From: JBMONI01 sp049324575
GTDB taxonomy: Bacteria > Omnitrophota > Omnitrophia > Omnitrophales > Aquincolibacteriaceae
NCBI GenBank assembly: GCA_049324575.1
Contig: JBMONI010000012.1
Span: 57,553 to 121,552 of the forward strand
DNA: 64,000 nt
Direction: 5' to 3'
In this document: piece by piece, positions 62,197 through 64,000 of the stretch
How the letters are laid out: every line of letters starts with the position of its first letter
How positions within the stretch are numbered: position 1 is the first letter of the stretch
Position numbers and translations under genes: made by a program
Notes under the pieces: model-generated
Seen by the model: the letters and a program-made list of their open reading frames with translations, nothing else
What the model was told of the DNA's origin: nothing
Database searches by the model: none

Positions 62197-63663
62197 TTAT
62201 TTATCGATCTTGTTCATGCTCAAGAGGAATTCGGCGTTGCTCTTGGTCTTCTTCAAACGATCCACCAAAAGCTCCATTGCTTCCGCCGGGTTCAGCTCAT
62301 TGAGGACCTTCCGGAGGAGCCACACCAGGTTGAGCTCGTCCTTATCCATCAACAGCTCTTCTTTCCGGGTATTCGACTTTTTCACGTCGATCGCCGGATA
62401 GATCCGTTTCTGGAACAAGTTACGGTCCAGCTGAAGCTCCATATTCCCGGTCCCTTTGAACTCTTCAAAGATGACCTCGTCCATGCGCGATCCCGTATCA
62501 ACCAGGGCGGTCGCAATCACGGTCAGGCTTCCGCCTTCTTCGATATTCCGCGCCGCGCCGAAGAACCGTTTCGGCTTGTGGAGCGCGCTCGAATCGACGC
62601 CGCCCGAAAGGATCTTTCCGGAATGAGGGACGACGGTGTTATACGCCCGCGCCAGCCGCGTGATACTGTCGAGCAGGATGACGACATCTCGCCGGTGCTC
62701 GACCAGCCGCTTCGCTTTTTCGAGGACGATCTCCGCGACCTGGACGTGCCGATCCGCCGGTTCGTCGAAGGTCGAGGAAACGACCTCGCCGTGGACCGAG
62801 CGCTGCATATCGGTCACTTCCTCGGGCCGCTCATCGATCAGAAGCACGATCAGATACGTGTCCGGATGGTTCTGCGTAATGCTGTTGGCGATCTTCTGCA
62901 GGAGGATCGTTTTGCCGCTATAAGGAGGCGCAACGATCAATCCGCGCTGACCGAACCCGATCGGCGTCAAGAGGTCCATGATGCGCGTGGACGCTTCCTG
63001 ATGATCGGTCTCAAGGAGGATCCTCCGGTCCGGATAAAGAGGGGTCAGATTATCGAACGGGATCTTGTTCTTGATCGACTCCGGATCCTCGAAATTGACC
63101 GCTTCGACCTTGAGAAGCGCGAAATACCGCTCGCCTTCTTTGGGAGGACGGATCTCGCCGCTCACGTTATCGCCGGTCCGCAAGTTGAACCTGCGGATCT
63201 GGCTCGGCGAAACGTAAATATCGTCCGGCGACGGAAGATAATTGTAATTCGGGGACCGAAGAAAACCGAAACCGTCCTCCAGGATCTCCAGCACGCCTTC
63301 GCCGAACATCAAGCCCGACTGGACGGCCTGGGCCTGAAGGATCTTGAAGATCAGGTCCTGTTTCTTGACCGCGACCGTCGACCCGATCTTGAACTTCTCG
63401 GCAAGCTCATGGAGCTCGCTTACTTTCATACGCTTTAAGTTCACGACATCGAACTTTCCTTCGCGGCTTGCCGGCGCGCTTGAACCCGCCCCTTCGGAAG
63501 GCGCGGGTCTCGGCGGCGGAGGCGGAGGAGGAGCGCTCCTCTCCCTTTCAGCCGGCTCGCGTTCCTCCGGGGGAGGATAATAAGCCGCGTCGCGCCTCGG
63601 ATGTTTGTGGAACCCTTGGGAACCGGAACGGTGCTTCGGGGCATTGTGTTTTTCTCTCATCAT
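62197..63663 (-). CDS. rho: Transcription termination factor Rho
   Basis: 488 residues. A Pro/Glu/Arg-rich N-terminal extension (about 1-70), then the Rho N-terminal helical and RNA-binding cold-shock-like domains (GEGVLEILEDGFGFLRSPNY), then the RecA-like ATPase: Walker A RGLIVAPPYSGKTILLQK, Walker B RDVVILLDSITRLARAYN, Q-loop and R-loop (SGGVDSSALHKPKRFFGAAR). The hexamer unwinds RNA from RNA polymerase. It starts 5 nt after the coaE stop. Confidence 0.97.
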   Translation of the reverse strand: MMREKHNAPKHRSGSQGFHKHPRRDAAYYPPPEEREPAERERSAPPPPPPPRPAPSEGAGSSAPASREGKFDVVNLKRMKVSELHELAEKFKIGSTVAVKKQDLIFKILQAQAVQSGLMFGEGVLEILEDGFGFLRSPNYNYLPSPDDIYVSPSQIRRFNLRTGDNVSGEIRPPKEGERYFALLKVEAVNFEDPESIKNKIPFDNLTPLYPDRRILLETDHQEASTRIMDLLTPIGFGQRGLIVAPPYSGKTILLQKIANSITQNHPDTYLIVLLIDERPEEVTDMQRSVHGEVVSSTFDEPADRHVQVAEIVLEKAKRLVEHRRDVVILLDSITRLARAYNTVVPHSGKILSGGVDSSALHKPKRFFGAARNIEEGGSLTVIATALVDTGSRMDEVIFEEFKGTGNMELQLDRNLFQKRIYPAIDVKKSNTRKEELLMDKDELNLVWLLRKVLNELNPAEAMELLVDRLKKTKSNAEFLLSMNKIDK

Positions 63664-63667
63664 GGTC

Positions 63668-64000
63668 TTACTTTGCTCCTTTCAATTCAGCCCGCAGGCT
63701 GTTCAGTACACTCTGGGTTTGACGTTGAGTTTCTTCAAGGCCTCCGGAATTGTCGATCACGAAATCCGCCCGCTCCGCCTTCTCCTGGAGAGACTTCTGG
63801 GCGGCGTTCCGCGATCCGACTTCGGCGGCCGAGAATCCTTTGCGGCAAAGCCTCTCCAGGATCACTTCCGGAGCAGCCTTCACCACGATCACTTTGTGAC
63901 AAAAAACATTGAAACCGGACTCATAAAGCAAGGGAACTTCCGCGAACATCATCGCGCGGTCGGCGCGGCGGAGCGCCGCCGCGATCCTCTGAAAAACATA
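63668..64000 (-). CDS. coaE: Dephospho-CoA kinase (partial, 3' end)
   Basis: The C-terminal 110 residues are visible; the gene runs past the right edge. VPLLYESGFNVFCHKVIVV and ADFVIDNSGGLEETQRQTQ are typical of the CoaE C-terminal half; the P-loop lies beyond the window. Last step of CoA synthesis. Co-transcribed with rho. Confidence 0.88.
   Translation of the reverse strand, partial: YVFQRIAAALRRADRAMMFAEVPLLYESGFNVFCHKVIVVKAAPEVILERLCRKGFSAAEVGSRNAAQKSLQEKAERADFVIDNSGGLEETQRQTQSVLNSLRAELKGAK

Overview
This 64 kb window looks like a chromosomal piece of a diderm (Gram-negative-type) bacterium. It carries a 16S rRNA gene, outer-membrane beta-barrel genes, a GT4/Wzy/polyprenyl-glycosylphosphotransferase polysaccharide cluster, an ATP/ADP-carrier-like transporter and several very large secreted proteins. 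Together these fit an uncultured candidate phylum such as Omnitrophota. That placement is inference from general style; a 16S search would settle it. Most of the window is GC-rich, while about 25.0-35.1 kb is visibly AT-rich. Layout: 16S rRNA with its own promoter, boxA and a terminator-like leader hairpin (0-1.9 kb); glmS; a HAMP protein and a GH144-type glucanase-like protein; a TPR-MerR-sigma28-FlgM-like operon; accA, an L,D-transpeptidase and a YuiD-like phosphatase; comM/yifB followed by a small accessory patch (ORF6N protein, RAYT transposase with REP palindromes, decayed ORF6N copy, decayed comM 3' end) at 12.5-14.5 kb. Next come cassette A (methyltransferase, kinase-like secreted protein, Omp85-like barrel; 14.5-18.2 kb), a Tlc-like nucleotide carrier, and a 1288-residue secreted protein whose reading frame contains several palindromic repeats (20.7-24.6 kb). 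The AT-rich polysaccharide island (25.0-35.1 kb) holds two sulfotransferases, three glycosyltransferases, a Wzy-like polymerase and a Kps-like protein. A toxin-antitoxin-rich zone (35.4-42 kb: HEPN/MNT, DUF4143 ATPase, RelE/Phd, PIN/Phd, AbrB) is interrupted by the initiating sugar transferase. A 2905-residue RHS/FG-GAP-like giant with a C-terminal alpha/beta-hydrolase-like domain overlaps a small membrane-protein gene (42.1-51.1 kb). Cassette B (51.3-55.8 kb) repeats the barrel, kinase-like and methyltransferase order with a JAMM peptidase added. The right end is housekeeping: yraN, rnhB, rplS, trmD, rpsP, murA, prmC, prfA, rpmE, rho and partial coaE. The most unusual signals are: (1) the two paralogous cassettes coupling an Omp85-family barrel to an exported protein with kinase-like motifs and a methyltransferase; (2) a roughly 95-bp two-palindrome element lying 2-6 nt after the stop codon of three unrelated genes; (3) REP palindromes with compensatory arm changes around a RAYT gene; (4) palindromic repeats sitting in frame inside a large protein gene. 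Apart from the rRNA gene, the plus-strand genes near 4-6, 8.1, 11-14 and 20.7-24.6 kb, and their control sites, nearly everything is on the minus strand.
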